DNA of 64,000 bases from Bacteroidota bacterium (GTDB lineage Bacteria; Bacteroidota; Bacteroidia; Sphingobacteriales; Sphingobacteriaceae): positions 186,001-250,000 of the forward strand of contig JAFDZM010000080.1 of assembly GCA_018266915.1 (NCBI GenBank), given 5' to 3'. Under the pieces are notes generated by a model. It was not told the DNA's origin. It saw nothing but the letters and a program-made list of their open reading frames with translations, and ran no database searches. The stretch's first letter is position 1; every line of letters starts with the position of its first letter. A program made the position numbers and the translations under genes. Below are positions 51,650-61,154 of this stretch, piece after piece.

Positions 51650-53743
51650 ATGCAAAGCTTCAGAACGGAACTGGAAAACCCGGTTGTTGAGAAGGATATA
51701 ATCGACCTGGAAAGAAAGATCAGGGCTTTCCGTGAGGGTAAGATACATGATGAAAAGTTCAGGAGTCTTCGTTTGGCGCGCGGTGTTTACGGGCAGCGTC
51801 AGCCGGGGGTGCAAATGGTACGTATCAAGCTGCCTTTTGGTAAAGTTACTTTTAAGCAGATCTTGCGCATTTCTGACGTGTCTGACGAGTATGCAAGCCA
51901 TAATTTGCATTTAACGACCCGTCAGGATATACAGATACACTATGTAAGCCTCGACCGTACGCCACAATTGTGGGCTGAGCTTGCACAGGATGATATCACC
52001 CTGCGCGAAGCATGCGGAAATACTGTGAGAAACGTAACAGCCTCTCCTACTGCAGGGATCGATCCGAAAGAACCATTTGACGTATCGCCTTATGCCCATG
52101 CGGCATTTGAATATTTCCTGCGCAATCCTATTTGCCAGGATATGGCACGTAAGTTTAAAATATCGTTCTCCTCAAGTGAAGAAGACACAGCATTTGCATA
52201 TGCTCATGATATAGGTACTATCCCGAAAGTAAACGAAAAAGGCGAACGTGGTTTCAAAATCGCTATTGGCGGTGGTTTAGGTGCCCAGCCAATTCTTGCA
52301 AGTATTGTTGAAGAGTTTTTGCCAGAGGATCAGTTGATCCCTTATATTGAATCTGTTATACGTGTTTTTGACCGTTATGGTGAACGTAATAACCGTAACA
52401 AAGCACGCTTAAAATATGTGATCCAGAGATTAGGTCTGGAAGAAGTATTGCGCCTGGTTAAAGAGGAAAGAATTGCCAATAAGGTAAAAACCTACCCTAT
52501 TAACCGTGATGCAGTCGATCAACCCGTTATTCCAGAACCGTTGATCATCCCTGAAGTGAAGATTAGCAACCCTCTGCGTTACGAGCAATGGCTGGCTACC
52601 AACGTATTTGAGCAAAAGCAGCAAGGTTTTTACGGAGTTTATGTAAAAGTTACCGTTGGTGATATTCATACTGACGTAGCCCGCAAATTTGTTGACGCTA
52701 TTCGTCCATATGTAGCTGATGAAATCAGAATCACTCAAAATCAGGGCTTATTACTTAAATATGCCCGCAAAGAAGCCTTGCCAGCTTTGTATGAAGCATT
52801 AACTGCTTTAGATATGTCGGCCCCTGGCTTTGACAGCGTGGCCGACGTGACTACCTGCCCTGGTACGGACACCTGTAACTTAGGTATCTCCAACAGTATG
52901 ACCTTTGCTCGTGTGCTGGAAGACATCATTTATAATGAGTACGAAGATTTAATCTATAACCGTGATATCAAGATCAAAATAAGCGGTTGTATGAACTCCT
53001 GCGGTCAGCATGGTTTGGCGCATATCGGTTTCCATGGCAGCTCATTAAAAGCTGGTTTGAAGGTATTGCCCTCAATGCAGGTTTTGTTAGGTGGTGGTAC
53101 TGTAGGTGATGGGGTTGGCCGTGCAGCTGAAAAGGTGATTAAAGTTCCTGCTAAAAGAGCTGATGCTGTTTTAAGAACCGTCCTGAATGATTATAAAGCG
53201 AACTCTATAGAGGACGAGCTTTTCCATCACTATTATGATCGTCAGGGAAAAGACTACTTCTACCAGATGTTAAAACCACTGGCTGATCTGTCTACCCTTA
53301 AAGACGAAGAGTTTGTAGACTGGGGGCACGAAGAAAACTTCGTACCTGCTATTGGTGTTGGTGAGTGCGCCGGTGTGGTGATCGATTTAGTTGCCACTTT
53401 ATTATATGAAGCTGATGAAAAATTAGGCTGGGCAAACGAATCATTTACTAACGCTGCCTGGGCCGATGCTATTTATCATTCTTATAATGTGTTCATCAGC
53501 TCAGCAAAGGCACTTTTGCTTGACAAGAATGCAAACGTTGGTACACAGATCGGTATGATCAACAAATTCGACGAGCTATATGTATCAACTGGTGAATTTG
53601 CCTTAGATAGCACTTTCAGCGACCTGGTATTGCAAATTAACAAAAGTGAACCTTCTGAAGAATTTGCTACTTCGTATCGCAAACAGGCTGAAGCATTTTT
53701 GACAAGTGTGAAAGCAAAAAGAGAGGCATTGGTACAATCATGA
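51650..53743 (+). CDS. Siroheme sulfite/nitrite reductase with C-terminal HEPN-like extension
   Basis: The 697-residue protein first has the ferredoxin-nitrite/sulfite reductase layout: LHLTTRQDIQIHYV near residue 85 is the siroheme region, and Cys403, Cys409 (TCPGTDTC), Cys447 and Cys451 (SGCMNSCG) bind the coupled 4Fe-4S cluster and siroheme. Beyond about residue 560 comes a helical part of some 135 residues (VIDLVATLLYEADEKLG, NVFISSAKALLLDK) that reductases normally lack and that resembles HEPN domains. Whether it is a HEPN RNase or a structural add-on is unknown. It is first in the operon, so it supplies sulfide. It overlaps the SUMT gene by four bases. Confidence 0.88.
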   Translation: MQSFRTELENPVVEKDIIDLERKIRAFREGKIHDEKFRSLRLARGVYGQRQPGVQMVRIKLPFGKVTFKQILRISDVSDEYASHNLHLTTRQDIQIHYVSLDRTPQLWAELAQDDITLREACGNTVRNVTASPTAGIDPKEPFDVSPYAHAAFEYFLRNPICQDMARKFKISFSSSEEDTAFAYAHDIGTIPKVNEKGERGFKIAIGGGLGAQPILASIVEEFLPEDQLIPYIESVIRVFDRYGERNNRNKARLKYVIQRLGLEEVLRLVKEERIANKVKTYPINRDAVDQPVIPEPLIIPEVKISNPLRYEQWLATNVFEQKQQGFYGVYVKVTVGDIHTDVARKFVDAIRPYVADEIRITQNQGLLLKYARKEALPALYEALTALDMSAPGFDSVADVTTCPGTDTCNLGISNSMTFARVLEDIIYNEYEDLIYNRDIKIKISGCMNSCGQHGLAHIGFHGSSLKAGLKVLPSMQVLLGGGTVGDGVGRAAEKVIKVPAKRADAVLRTVLNDYKANSIEDELFHHYYDRQGKDYFYQMLKPLADLSTLKDEEFVDWGHEENFVPAIGVGECAGVVIDLVATLLYEADEKLGWANESFTNAAWADAIYHSYNVFISSAKALLLDKNANVGTQIGMINKFDELYVSTGEFALDSTFSDLVLQINKSEPSEEFATSYRKQAEAFLTSVKAKREALVQS

Positions 53744-54525
53744 TAGATATTAAAAAGGAAGTTAAAGAACCACGTATTACCCTGGTCGGTGCAGGTCCCG
53801 GCGATGCCGAGCTGATTACCATAAAAGGGATAAAAGCGCTTAAGAGTGCAGATGTGGTGCTTTACGATGCTTTAGTTAACGAAGAATTACTGGACTTCGC
53901 TCCAGAACATGCTACAAAAATTTACGTGGGCAAACGCTCAGGTGATCATTCCTTCTCACAGGAAGCGATCAACAAACTAATGGTTGATTATGCCTTAAAT
54001 TACGGCCACGTAGTGCGTTTGAAAGGCGGCGACCCTTTTGTATTTGGACGTGGTTATGAGGAGTTGGATCATGCAGCATCTTATAGTATTCCCGCCGAAG
54101 TGATTCCGGGCATATCAAGCTCGATTAGCGTTCCGGGTTTACAGCATATCCCGGTTACCCATCGTGGTATGAGCGAAAGTTTTTGGGTAGTGACCGGTAC
54201 AAAAGCTGATGGCAGCATGTCCAATGACCTTTATGAAGCGGCCCGCACCAGAGCTACTGTTGTAGTACTGATGGGATTGCATAAGCTGGCAGAAATTGCT
54301 GAAATATTCAAAAAAGAAGGCAAACAACGCATGCCGGTAGCCGTGATTCAAGGCGGCTCGACCGAAAATGAAAAAGTAGCCATTGGCATTATAGATACTA
54401 TCGTAGAGATCGTTGAGGAGAAAAAGATAAGCTCGCCTGCCTTAATCGTGATTGGCGAAGTGGTGTCCTTACATCCGCATTTTCAACCTATCAGGGAATT
54501 TTATGACATTATCTCCCAGGAATAA
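53740..54525 (+). CDS. cobA: Uroporphyrinogen-III C-methyltransferase (SUMT)
   Basis: The 261-residue enzyme makes precorrin-2 from uroporphyrinogen III for siroheme. LVGAGPGDAELITIKG at residue 14-30, VLYDALVN, RLKGGDPFVFGRG, and GISSSISVPGLQHIPVTHRG are characteristic. It overlaps the reductase by four bases and the next gene by 23, so siroheme synthesis is coupled to the reductase. Confidence 0.95.
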   Translation: MIDIKKEVKEPRITLVGAGPGDAELITIKGIKALKSADVVLYDALVNEELLDFAPEHATKIYVGKRSGDHSFSQEAINKLMVDYALNYGHVVRLKGGDPFVFGRGYEELDHAASYSIPAEVIPGISSSISVPGLQHIPVTHRGMSESFWVVTGTKADGSMSNDLYEAARTRATVVVLMGLHKLAEIAEIFKKEGKQRMPVAVIQGGSTENEKVAIGIIDTIVEIVEEKKISSPALIVIGEVVSLHPHFQPIREFYDIISQE

Positions 54526-56014
54526 CGGTACATCCACCATTCAGACAGAAAAGTCGGAAGGCAATCAGCTTTTCCCTGTTTTTTTAAAGCTGAATAATTT
54601 GCACACGGTACTGATCGGTGCAGGCAACGTTGGTTTAGAAAAACTGACGGCTCTGCTCGGCAACAGTCCGAAGGCAAAGGTGACCATTATTGCCAAAGAG
54701 TTTGTACCCGGCGTCCATGCTTTGGCGGGAGAATACGAAGGCATAAGTATTACGCAAAAGGCGTTTGTTGATACAGATCTGGATAACGCAGACATCGTGA
54801 TTGCTGCGACAAATGATAATGACCTTAACGAGTATATCAGGATTTCCGCACACGAACGGAAGTTATTGGTAAACATAGCCGATAAGCCTGATCTGTGCGA
54901 TTTTTATCTGGGTTCAATTGTTCAAAAAGGTGATTTGAAAGTGGCCATCTCTACCAATGGTAAATCTCCTACTGTTGCCAAGCGATTAAAGGAAGTACTA
55001 AACGAAAGTATTCCCGGAGAACTGGATATCACTCTTCAGCAAATGAATGAGCTGAGAAACTCGCTTTCAGGTGATTTCGCTTATAAAGTAAAAGTGCTGA
55101 ATAATGTTACTGCTGTACTGGTCGATAAAAAGCCTCAGGCTAATAAAAACCTGATCTGGTTATTATGGGGTACACTGGTTTTTGCCATCGTGGTAACCAT
55201 ATTTACCTTATGGAATAAAGATCCCGATTTCAGATTATATGTTCAGGGTATCGATCGTCGGTTTTATTATTTCCTCGGAGCAGGTTTTGTTTTTGCCATG
55301 ATTGATGGCGCCATTGGGATGTCGTACGGTGTAACATCTACTACCTTCTCGTTATCAATGGGTATTACACCGGCCACAGCAAGTATGGGTGTGCACCTAT
55401 CCGAAATATTGAGCAACGGCATCGCCGGCTGGATGCATTATCGAATGGGCAATATCAACTGGAAATTATTCAAGATGCTGCTTATTCCGGGTATTATTGG
55501 GGCAGTATTGGGCGCTTATTTATTGTCATCACTAGAACATTACAGTTCGTATACCAAACCATTTGTATCATTATATACTTTGATATTGGGTATAGTTATA
55601 TTCAGAAAAGCTTTAAAGACCGGTCAAAAAAGAACAACTGCAAAGATTAAAAGAATCGGCCTATTAGGTTTTGGTGGTGGTTTTATAGATGCTGTTGGCG
55701 GTGGTGGCTGGGGGTCTATTGTGTTATCAACATTAATTGCAGGCGGTCGTCATCCACGTTTCTCATTAGGCACAGTAAAATTATCACGCTTCTTTATTGC
55801 ACTGATGAGTTCATTAACATTTATTACAATGTTAAATGGTGCTAAATGGGAAGCTGTTGCAGGTCTCGTAATAGGCAGTGCACTAGCCTCTCCTATTGCA
55901 GCTAAAATTTCAAATAGAATATCGGCAAAAGCTATTATGATGGCCGTAGCTGTAATTGTGATATTAATCAGCGTAAGAGCAATTCTAAAATTCTTAGGAG
56001 TTCACGTTTTATGA
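54503..56014 (+). CDS. Precorrin-2 dehydrogenase domain fused to TauE/SafE permease
   Basis: From the ATG at 54503 (inside cobA, after an AGGGAA) the protein has 503 residues; the upstream methionine at 54452 lies deeper in cobA and is unlikely. The first 200 residues are a CysG/Met8-like dehydrogenase: VLIGAGNVGLEKLTALL near residue 36 is the nucleotide motif and KVAISTNGKSPTVAKRLKE the active-site region. It would oxidise precorrin-2 and may insert iron. The last 300 residues form eight or so membrane segments of the TauE/SafE family (FVFAMIDGAIGMSYGVTSTT, LGFGGGFIDAVGGGGWGS). Such permeases export sulfite or organosulfonates. Joining cofactor synthesis to sulfur transport in one chain is unusual. 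Confidence 0.9.
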   Translation: MTLSPRNNGTSTIQTEKSEGNQLFPVFLKLNNLHTVLIGAGNVGLEKLTALLGNSPKAKVTIIAKEFVPGVHALAGEYEGISITQKAFVDTDLDNADIVIAATNDNDLNEYIRISAHERKLLVNIADKPDLCDFYLGSIVQKGDLKVAISTNGKSPTVAKRLKEVLNESIPGELDITLQQMNELRNSLSGDFAYKVKVLNNVTAVLVDKKPQANKNLIWLLWGTLVFAIVVTIFTLWNKDPDFRLYVQGIDRRFYYFLGAGFVFAMIDGAIGMSYGVTSTTFSLSMGITPATASMGVHLSEILSNGIAGWMHYRMGNINWKLFKMLLIPGIIGAVLGAYLLSSLEHYSSYTKPFVSLYTLILGIVIFRKALKTGQKRTTAKIKRIGLLGFGGGFIDAVGGGGWGSIVLSTLIAGGRHPRFSLGTVKLSRFFIALMSSLTFITMLNGAKWEAVAGLVIGSALASPIAAKISNRISAKAIMMAVAVIVILISVRAILKFLGVHVL

Positions 56015-56718
56015 TGAGTGAGTTAGAAGATATAAAACAACAAATACAGGGCCTTGATCCGGTTGCAGCTTTGTCATTACTGGCAGGCAGGTTTCCAGGG
56101 CAGATCGTATTTTCAACAAGTTTCGGCTGGGAAGACCAGGTGATTACACACATGATTTTCACCAACAACCTGCCTATCAAGGTGTTTACATTGGAGACAG
56201 GTCGCCTTTTTCCTGAAACTTATTATGTGTGGAACCGTACTATGGAAATGTACGAGAAACCTATACATGCTTATTATCCTAATAGCGAGTTGCTGGAGAA
56301 GATGGTCAACGCCAAGGGGCCGAGCAGTTTTTACGAATCTGTTGAGAACCGTAAAGAATGCTGCGGTATTCGCAAGGTTGAACCCCTGAAACGTGCCTTG
56401 GCAGGCAATAAATGCTGGGTAACTGGCATCCGCGCCGAACAGTCAGTTAACCGGCATGATATGCAAAACCTGGAATGGGACGAACAAAATAATTTAATTA
56501 AATTTCACCCGATTTACGATTGGACCCTCGATCAGGTAAAAGAATATATCAGGATACATAACGTTCCATATAACACGCTTCACGACAGGGGCTTCCCCAG
56601 CATTGGTTGTCAGCCTTGTACCAGGGCCGTTCAACCCGGAGAAGATTTCAGGGCAGGCAGATGGTGGTGGGAAGATCAGTCAAAAAAAGAGTGCGGGTTA
56701 CACGAAGCGCATAAATAA
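56011..56718 (+). CDS. cysH: Adenylyl-sulfate (APS/PAPS) reductase
   Basis: The 235-residue enzyme reduces activated sulfate to sulfite using thioredoxin. KECCGIRKVEPL and GCQPCTRAV provide the paired cysteines of a 4Fe-4S cluster, which marks the APS-reductase type rather than the cluster-free PAPS form. ECGLH near the C-terminus holds the catalytic cysteine. No CysC kinase gene is seen, in line with direct use of APS. It overlaps the upstream fusion by four bases. Confidence 0.95.
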   Translation: MMSELEDIKQQIQGLDPVAALSLLAGRFPGQIVFSTSFGWEDQVITHMIFTNNLPIKVFTLETGRLFPETYYVWNRTMEMYEKPIHAYYPNSELLEKMVNAKGPSSFYESVENRKECCGIRKVEPLKRALAGNKCWVTGIRAEQSVNRHDMQNLEWDEQNNLIKFHPIYDWTLDQVKEYIRIHNVPYNTLHDRGFPSIGCQPCTRAVQPGEDFRAGRWWWEDQSKKECGLHEAHK

Positions 56719-56719
56719 T

Positions 56720-56753
56720 GAGCGAATGAGTGAGTTAGTGAATGAGTGAGTTT
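56720..56753. repeat. Degenerate octamer array, minus orientation
   Basis: Read on the minus strand this is a run of octamers such as TCATTCAC and TAACTCAC. Bases 56730-56746 can pair with 56840-56856 of the next array (17 base pairs, one mismatch, 93-base loop). Confidence 0.65.
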
Positions 56754-56824
56754 ACTTGAGCATTAATCAGTCATAAGCATAAAAATAAATAAATTGTAGA
56801 TGAAGAGAATTAGAAGATTAACAA

Positions 56825-56860
56825 CAAATCACTAATTCACTCATTCACTAAATCACTAAT
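56825..56860. repeat. Degenerate octamer array, plus orientation
   Basis: Units CAAATCAC at 56825, TAATTCAC at 56833, TCATTCAC at 56841 and TAAATCAC at 56849 follow each other without gaps. It ends eight bases before the cysD start and has the same consensus as the array at 21221-21256. Confidence 0.7.
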
Positions 56861-56868
56861 TATTATTA

Positions 56869-57768
56869 ATGAAGCAGTTGGATTACTTAGATGAGTTAGA
56901 GGCGGAAGCCATCCATATTTTGCGGGAAGTAGCGGGGCAATTTGAAAAGCCTGCCCTGCTTTTTTCGGGAGGTAAGGATTCTATTACTTTGGTAAGGTTG
57001 GCCGAGAAAGCTTTCCGTCCGGGAAAATTTCCGTTCCCGTTGGTACATATTGATACCGGCCACAATTTTGAAGAAACCATTATTTACCGCGACAACATGA
57101 TCAAACGGATTGGCGAAAAGCTAATCGTCGGATATGTTCAGGACGATATTGACAATGGCCGTGTAGTTGAGCAAAAAGGTAAAAACGCCAGCCGTAATCA
57201 ATTACAAACCGTTACACTGTTAAATACAATTGCAAAACATCAATTTGATGCCTGCATAGGTGGTGCGCGTCGTGATGAGGAAAAAGCACGTGCTAAAGAA
57301 CGTATCTTTTCTGTCCGCGATGAGTTCGGTCAGTGGGATCCTAAACGCCAGCGCCCAGAGTTGTGGAACATCTATAACGGTAAAATACACAAAGGTGAAA
57401 ACGTGCGTGTGTTCCCGATTAGTAACTGGACCGAGTTGGATGTTTGGAACTATATCCGCAGAGAAAAAATTGAATTACCAACTATCTACTTTGCACATGA
57501 ACGTGATGTAATCACCCGTAATGGTCAGTTGATGGCTGCCTCTCCATTCCTGAATATGGATGATGAGGATGTGGTAGAACGCCGTAATGTTCGTTTCCGT
57601 ACCGTTGGCGATATGACCTGTACTGCTGCTGTAGAGTCATACGCTTTTGAAATAGATAATATAATTGACGAAATAAGCGCCTCCCGGGTTAGCGAACGCG
57701 GTGCACGTATGGACGATAAAGTGAGCGAAGCTGCTATGGAAGACCGCAAGAAAGGGGGCTACTTTTAA
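56869..57768 (+). CDS. cysD: Sulfate adenylyltransferase subunit 2
   Basis: The 299-residue subunit makes APS from sulfate and ATP. LLFSGGKDSITLVRLA with SGGKDS at residues 33-38 is the pyrophosphate-binding motif of the ATP-PPase fold. ACIGGARRDEEKARAKER and FPISNWTELDVWNYI are family motifs. cysN begins two bases after its stop. The gap to cysH holds two inverted repeat arrays, so it may have its own promoter or processing site. Confidence 0.97.
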   Translation: MKQLDYLDELEAEAIHILREVAGQFEKPALLFSGGKDSITLVRLAEKAFRPGKFPFPLVHIDTGHNFEETIIYRDNMIKRIGEKLIVGYVQDDIDNGRVVEQKGKNASRNQLQTVTLLNTIAKHQFDACIGGARRDEEKARAKERIFSVRDEFGQWDPKRQRPELWNIYNGKIHKGENVRVFPISNWTELDVWNYIRREKIELPTIYFAHERDVITRNGQLMAASPFLNMDDEDVVERRNVRFRTVGDMTCTAAVESYAFEIDNIIDEISASRVSERGARMDDKVSEAAMEDRKKGGYF

Positions 57769-57769
57769 T

Positions 57770-59020
57770 ATGAATATTCTAAAATTTTTAACTGCAGGTA
57801 GTGTTGATGATGGTAAAAGTACCCTGATCGGTCGCTTGCTTTATGATAGCGGCGCTATTTTGGTTGATCAATTAGAGGCTTTACAACGCTCAAACCGCAA
57901 AAATGATGATGGCACAATTGACCTGGCTATCTTAACCGACGGTCTGAAAGCTGAACGCGAGCAAGGTATCACTATAGATGTTGCTTACAAATACTTCCAA
58001 ACCGACAAACGTAAATTCATTATAGCCGATACCCCGGGCCATATTCAATATACCCGTAACATGGTTACCGGAGCATCAAATGCCGGATTAGCTATTATCC
58101 TGATCGATGCACGTAAAGGTGTGATTGAACAAACCATACGTCACTCCTTCCTGGTTGCCCTGCTGGGCTTACCGCAAGTAGTAGTATGTGTGAACAAAAT
58201 GGATATGGTGGATTACGACGAAGCAGTTTTCAATAAGATCGTTAGCGACTATAAAGTATTGGCTGCTAAAGTCGGGTTGAAGAATGTAGCTTATATTCCT
58301 GTGAGTGCGTTAAAGGGCGATAACATTGTACATTCATCCGAAAGAATGTCTTGGTTTAAAGGAAGCAGTTTACTGCCTTATCTTGAGACGGTAGAAATCC
58401 CAACCGATAACCTGACAGAACATGCCCGGTTCCCGGTACAATGGGTAGTTCGCCCTCAGACAGAGGAATTGCACGATTACCGTGGTTATGCAGGCCGTGT
58501 TTCAAGCGGTTCATTCCGCGTAAATGATAAAGTAACCGTTTTACCGTCAGGGTTTACATCAACAATCAGCAAAATTGAGTTACTGGATTCTGAGCCTGAA
58601 GCTGCTTTATCAGGTATGTCAGTGACTATTCACCTGGAAGATGAAATCGATATCAGTCGTGGTGACACTTTGGTAAGCGCAAAAAATAAGCCGCATGTTT
58701 CACAACTGATCGAAGCAGATTTATGCTGGATGGATACCAAACCGCTGGATACCACACACACCTATTTTCTGCAGCACAACAGCAAATTAACACGTTGCCG
58801 CATTCAGGAAATATTGTATAAGGTGAATATCAACACATTGGAACAAGAGTTTGACGAAGATTTCAAACTGAATGACATTGGTCGCATCGTTGTCAAAACG
58901 GCTGATCCATTAGCTTTTGATCTTTACCAGGATAACAAGGCAAACGGTGGTGCCATATTGATCGATAGCCGAACCAATGTGACTGTAGGTGCACTGATGT
59001 TCAGGGCTAACGCCGATTAA
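57770..59020 (+). CDS. cysN: Sulfate adenylyltransferase subunit 1 (GTPase)
   Basis: The 416-residue GTPase drives APS formation by CysD. GSVDDGKST at residues 10-18 is the P-loop, EREQGITIDVAY the switch I, DTPGHIQYTRNM the G3 and NKMD the G4 motif. The C-terminal domains match elongation factor 1A-type barrels. There is no fused CysC kinase domain. It ends the operon, with a short terminator behind. Confidence 0.97.
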   Translation: MNILKFLTAGSVDDGKSTLIGRLLYDSGAILVDQLEALQRSNRKNDDGTIDLAILTDGLKAEREQGITIDVAYKYFQTDKRKFIIADTPGHIQYTRNMVTGASNAGLAIILIDARKGVIEQTIRHSFLVALLGLPQVVVCVNKMDMVDYDEAVFNKIVSDYKVLAAKVGLKNVAYIPVSALKGDNIVHSSERMSWFKGSSLLPYLETVEIPTDNLTEHARFPVQWVVRPQTEELHDYRGYAGRVSSGSFRVNDKVTVLPSGFTSTISKIELLDSEPEAALSGMSVTIHLEDEIDISRGDTLVSAKNKPHVSQLIEADLCWMDTKPLDTTHTYFLQHNSKLTRCRIQEILYKVNINTLEQEFDEDFKLNDIGRIVVKTADPLAFDLYQDNKANGGAILIDSRTNVTVGALMFRANAD

Positions 59021-59061
59021 ACCAAGCGCCTACCATGCTAAATAAATCAATCAACTGGACC

Positions 59062-59084
59062 GACTCCTTCAGTGAGTCTTTTTT
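59062..59084 (+). terminator. cysN terminator
   Basis: GACTC (59062-59066) pairs with GAGTC (59074-59078), with a T-run to 59084. The stem is short, so this is a modest terminator. Confidence 0.6.
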
Positions 59085-59309
59085 GTGTCCACAGTGTCTG
59101 CGTTTATTTTCGCAGGCACTTGATAATTGTTGATAATCAAGTTGTTAAACTTTAAAATATGTCCACAAAACGCTGTCAGTAAATACGTTAACTTATCGTT
59201 GGCACAGATTAAAATGGCATTAACTTAATGCAACATTAACGTTACATTAATTTTTATAAAACAATTTAATGCCACTTTTGTAGTTGTAAATTGTTGTTCA
59301 AAAATCACA

Positions 59310-59684
59310 ATGAAGGGATTGTCCGCTTTCAAAATATTCTTTGCATTTGCAGCATTGCTGTTTATAGCAAAACCTTTTTGTGGTTTTGAGGTCACCAATC
59401 ATCACTTTAGGATTCACATTTCGCATAACATCCTGGTAAAGAGTTTCTCCAAGCGTAAGCCTGAGAGCCTGGACGATGCAGACAAAAAAGCGGCACAAAT
59501 ATATAAGCAACTGGCAAATCCTCTAATGGTATTGCTTTCGTCCATATCAATGTTGTTGCTTATGTTATTACCGGTGTTATTTGATCCTTTACGAAAGATA
59601 ACGAGCAGGCTATTGTCTGATATCCGGTTATCTCTTTTGCCACCCGAAAATACTTATCTATTAGCCGGCAAGCTCATTATTTGA
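59310..59684 (+). CDS. Small membrane protein
   Basis: The 124-residue protein has an N-terminal hydrophobic segment (IFFAFAALLFIAKPF) and a second near residue 70-90 (NPLMVLLSSISMLLLMLLP). Between lies a basic, histidine-containing region, HHFRIHISHN. I know of no family. It precedes the efflux genes by 86 bases on the same strand and may be expressed with them. The 289-base gap before it contains the cysN terminator and AT-rich DNA. Confidence 0.6.
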   Translation: MKGLSAFKIFFAFAALLFIAKPFCGFEVTNHHFRIHISHNILVKSFSKRKPESLDDADKKAAQIYKQLANPLMVLLSSISMLLLMLLPVLFDPLRKITSRLLSDIRLSLLPPENTYLLAGKLII

Positions 59685-59769
59685 TTTACGAAGTAAGACA
59701 TGATTACCGCAGTATTCATCTGCGCGTATGCTTTATACTTTTTGAATTCGTCAAATTAATGATCTAAAA

Positions 59770-61146
59770 ATGTCAAATATTAATAAAAGTCTGTTTGTGG
59801 TGTTTCTGCTGTTATTATCTATAGCAGCTAATGCTCAGCAGCCTGTTTCATTAAAACAACTCTTAATACAAGTAGACAAAAGCGCCCCTACTTTAATAAC
59901 TGATTCGTCAGCTATCCGTATCAGGCAGGCACAAGCGGCGGAAGTCCGCAATAATTGGTTGCCTAATTTACGGCTGAACTACCAGGCCGATATCGGTACC
60001 AACAATAATGTTTCCGGCCCTTATTTCGGGTTTGGGATAATTCCATCCGATAGCCGTGGTGTGCGTACAGAAAGTAATACCACAGCTGTTTCAGCCAATG
60101 TTGGCGTAGCAGCGCTGGATTGGGAAATATATAATTTCGGGGCATACGGAGCGCAAAATCGTGTAGCCCGCTCGAATATACAGGTTGAGCAAAACAACTT
60201 TGCGCAATCAAAATTTCAATTAGAGGCTTACACCATCAATAACTACCTTCTGCTGATGAGCCTGCAGGATTACGTAAAAATACAGGCACGGAACATTCAG
60301 CGTAACCAGGAAATATTACGGTCAATTGGCTCACTCACCCGCAGCGGCGTTCGTCCGGGAGTGGATACCAGTATAGCTAACGCGGAATTGTCGAAAGCCA
60401 GGTTGAATTATATTGAATTGAATAACCAGCTTCAGCAAGTACAATTGCAACTTGCAACTGTAAGCGGTCTGCCCTATCAATCTATCATAGCTGATACGCT
60501 TGTTGAAGATCAACTTATCAACTCACCGTATGGGCCACTTAACACCGATACAGCTAATCACCCAATTATCAACTATTATAAATCGTTGTTTCAAAACAGC
60601 AGAGAGCAGGAGAACCTGGTAAAGAAACAATACAATCCAAAGATCATGCTTGAAGGCGCTGCCTGGGGCCGCGGCTCAAGTGTGGATGCCAACGACCATT
60701 TCAACAGCCTTTCCACAGGGTGGGGTTTTCAGAGGGATAATTATTTGGTTGGATTGGGTATCTCCTACAATCTTTTTGATCTACGTAGAAGGCAATTAAA
60801 GCTTCGCACTCAAAAAACAGAATCTGATTATTTCCAAAATAAATTACAGGAACAAAAGACATTGCTGGCTGCTAATGCTAACCAGGCTTATGCAGAAATG
60901 CAAACCGCCCGCCAGCGGCTGGCTGAAATTCCCAATCAACTTAAAGCAGCAAACGACGGCTATCGTCAAAAACTGTCGCTGTATAAAAACGGATTAACAG
61001 ATATTATCGAGCTAGATGCTGCCCTCAACATCCTTTACCGTGCCGAAACAGATTATGTGCAGGCTAAATATGCTTATACCAACGCATTATTTAATCAGGC
61101 CATAACAGACAACAAAGTAAGCACCATATTAAACCTTTTAAAATAA
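59770..61146 (+). CDS. TolC-family outer-membrane efflux protein
   Basis: The 458-residue protein has a signal peptide ending ANAQQ and the two-repeat helical layout of outer-membrane factors. NELSKARLNY-like coiled-coil segments in the first half (TSIANAELSKARLNYIELN) and in the second half (NQAYAEMQTARQRL, DIIELDAALNILYRAETD) are typical. It would form the channel for the RND pump encoded 8 bases later. No adaptor (membrane-fusion) gene lies between; it may follow the pump. Confidence 0.9.
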   Translation: MSNINKSLFVVFLLLLSIAANAQQPVSLKQLLIQVDKSAPTLITDSSAIRIRQAQAAEVRNNWLPNLRLNYQADIGTNNNVSGPYFGFGIIPSDSRGVRTESNTTAVSANVGVAALDWEIYNFGAYGAQNRVARSNIQVEQNNFAQSKFQLEAYTINNYLLLMSLQDYVKIQARNIQRNQEILRSIGSLTRSGVRPGVDTSIANAELSKARLNYIELNNQLQQVQLQLATVSGLPYQSIIADTLVEDQLINSPYGPLNTDTANHPIINYYKSLFQNSREQENLVKKQYNPKIMLEGAAWGRGSSVDANDHFNSLSTGWGFQRDNYLVGLGISYNLFDLRRRQLKLRTQKTESDYFQNKLQEQKTLLAANANQAYAEMQTARQRLAEIPNQLKAANDGYRQKLSLYKNGLTDIIELDAALNILYRAETDYVQAKYAYTNALFNQAITDNKVSTILNLLK

Positions 61147-61154
61147 AGAAAATT

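Noticed and set aside
54452..54502. An upstream start for the dehydrogenase-permease fusion
   Set aside because: It would add 17 residues lying wholly within cobA and unlike the family; the ATG at 54503 is preceded by AGGGAA.
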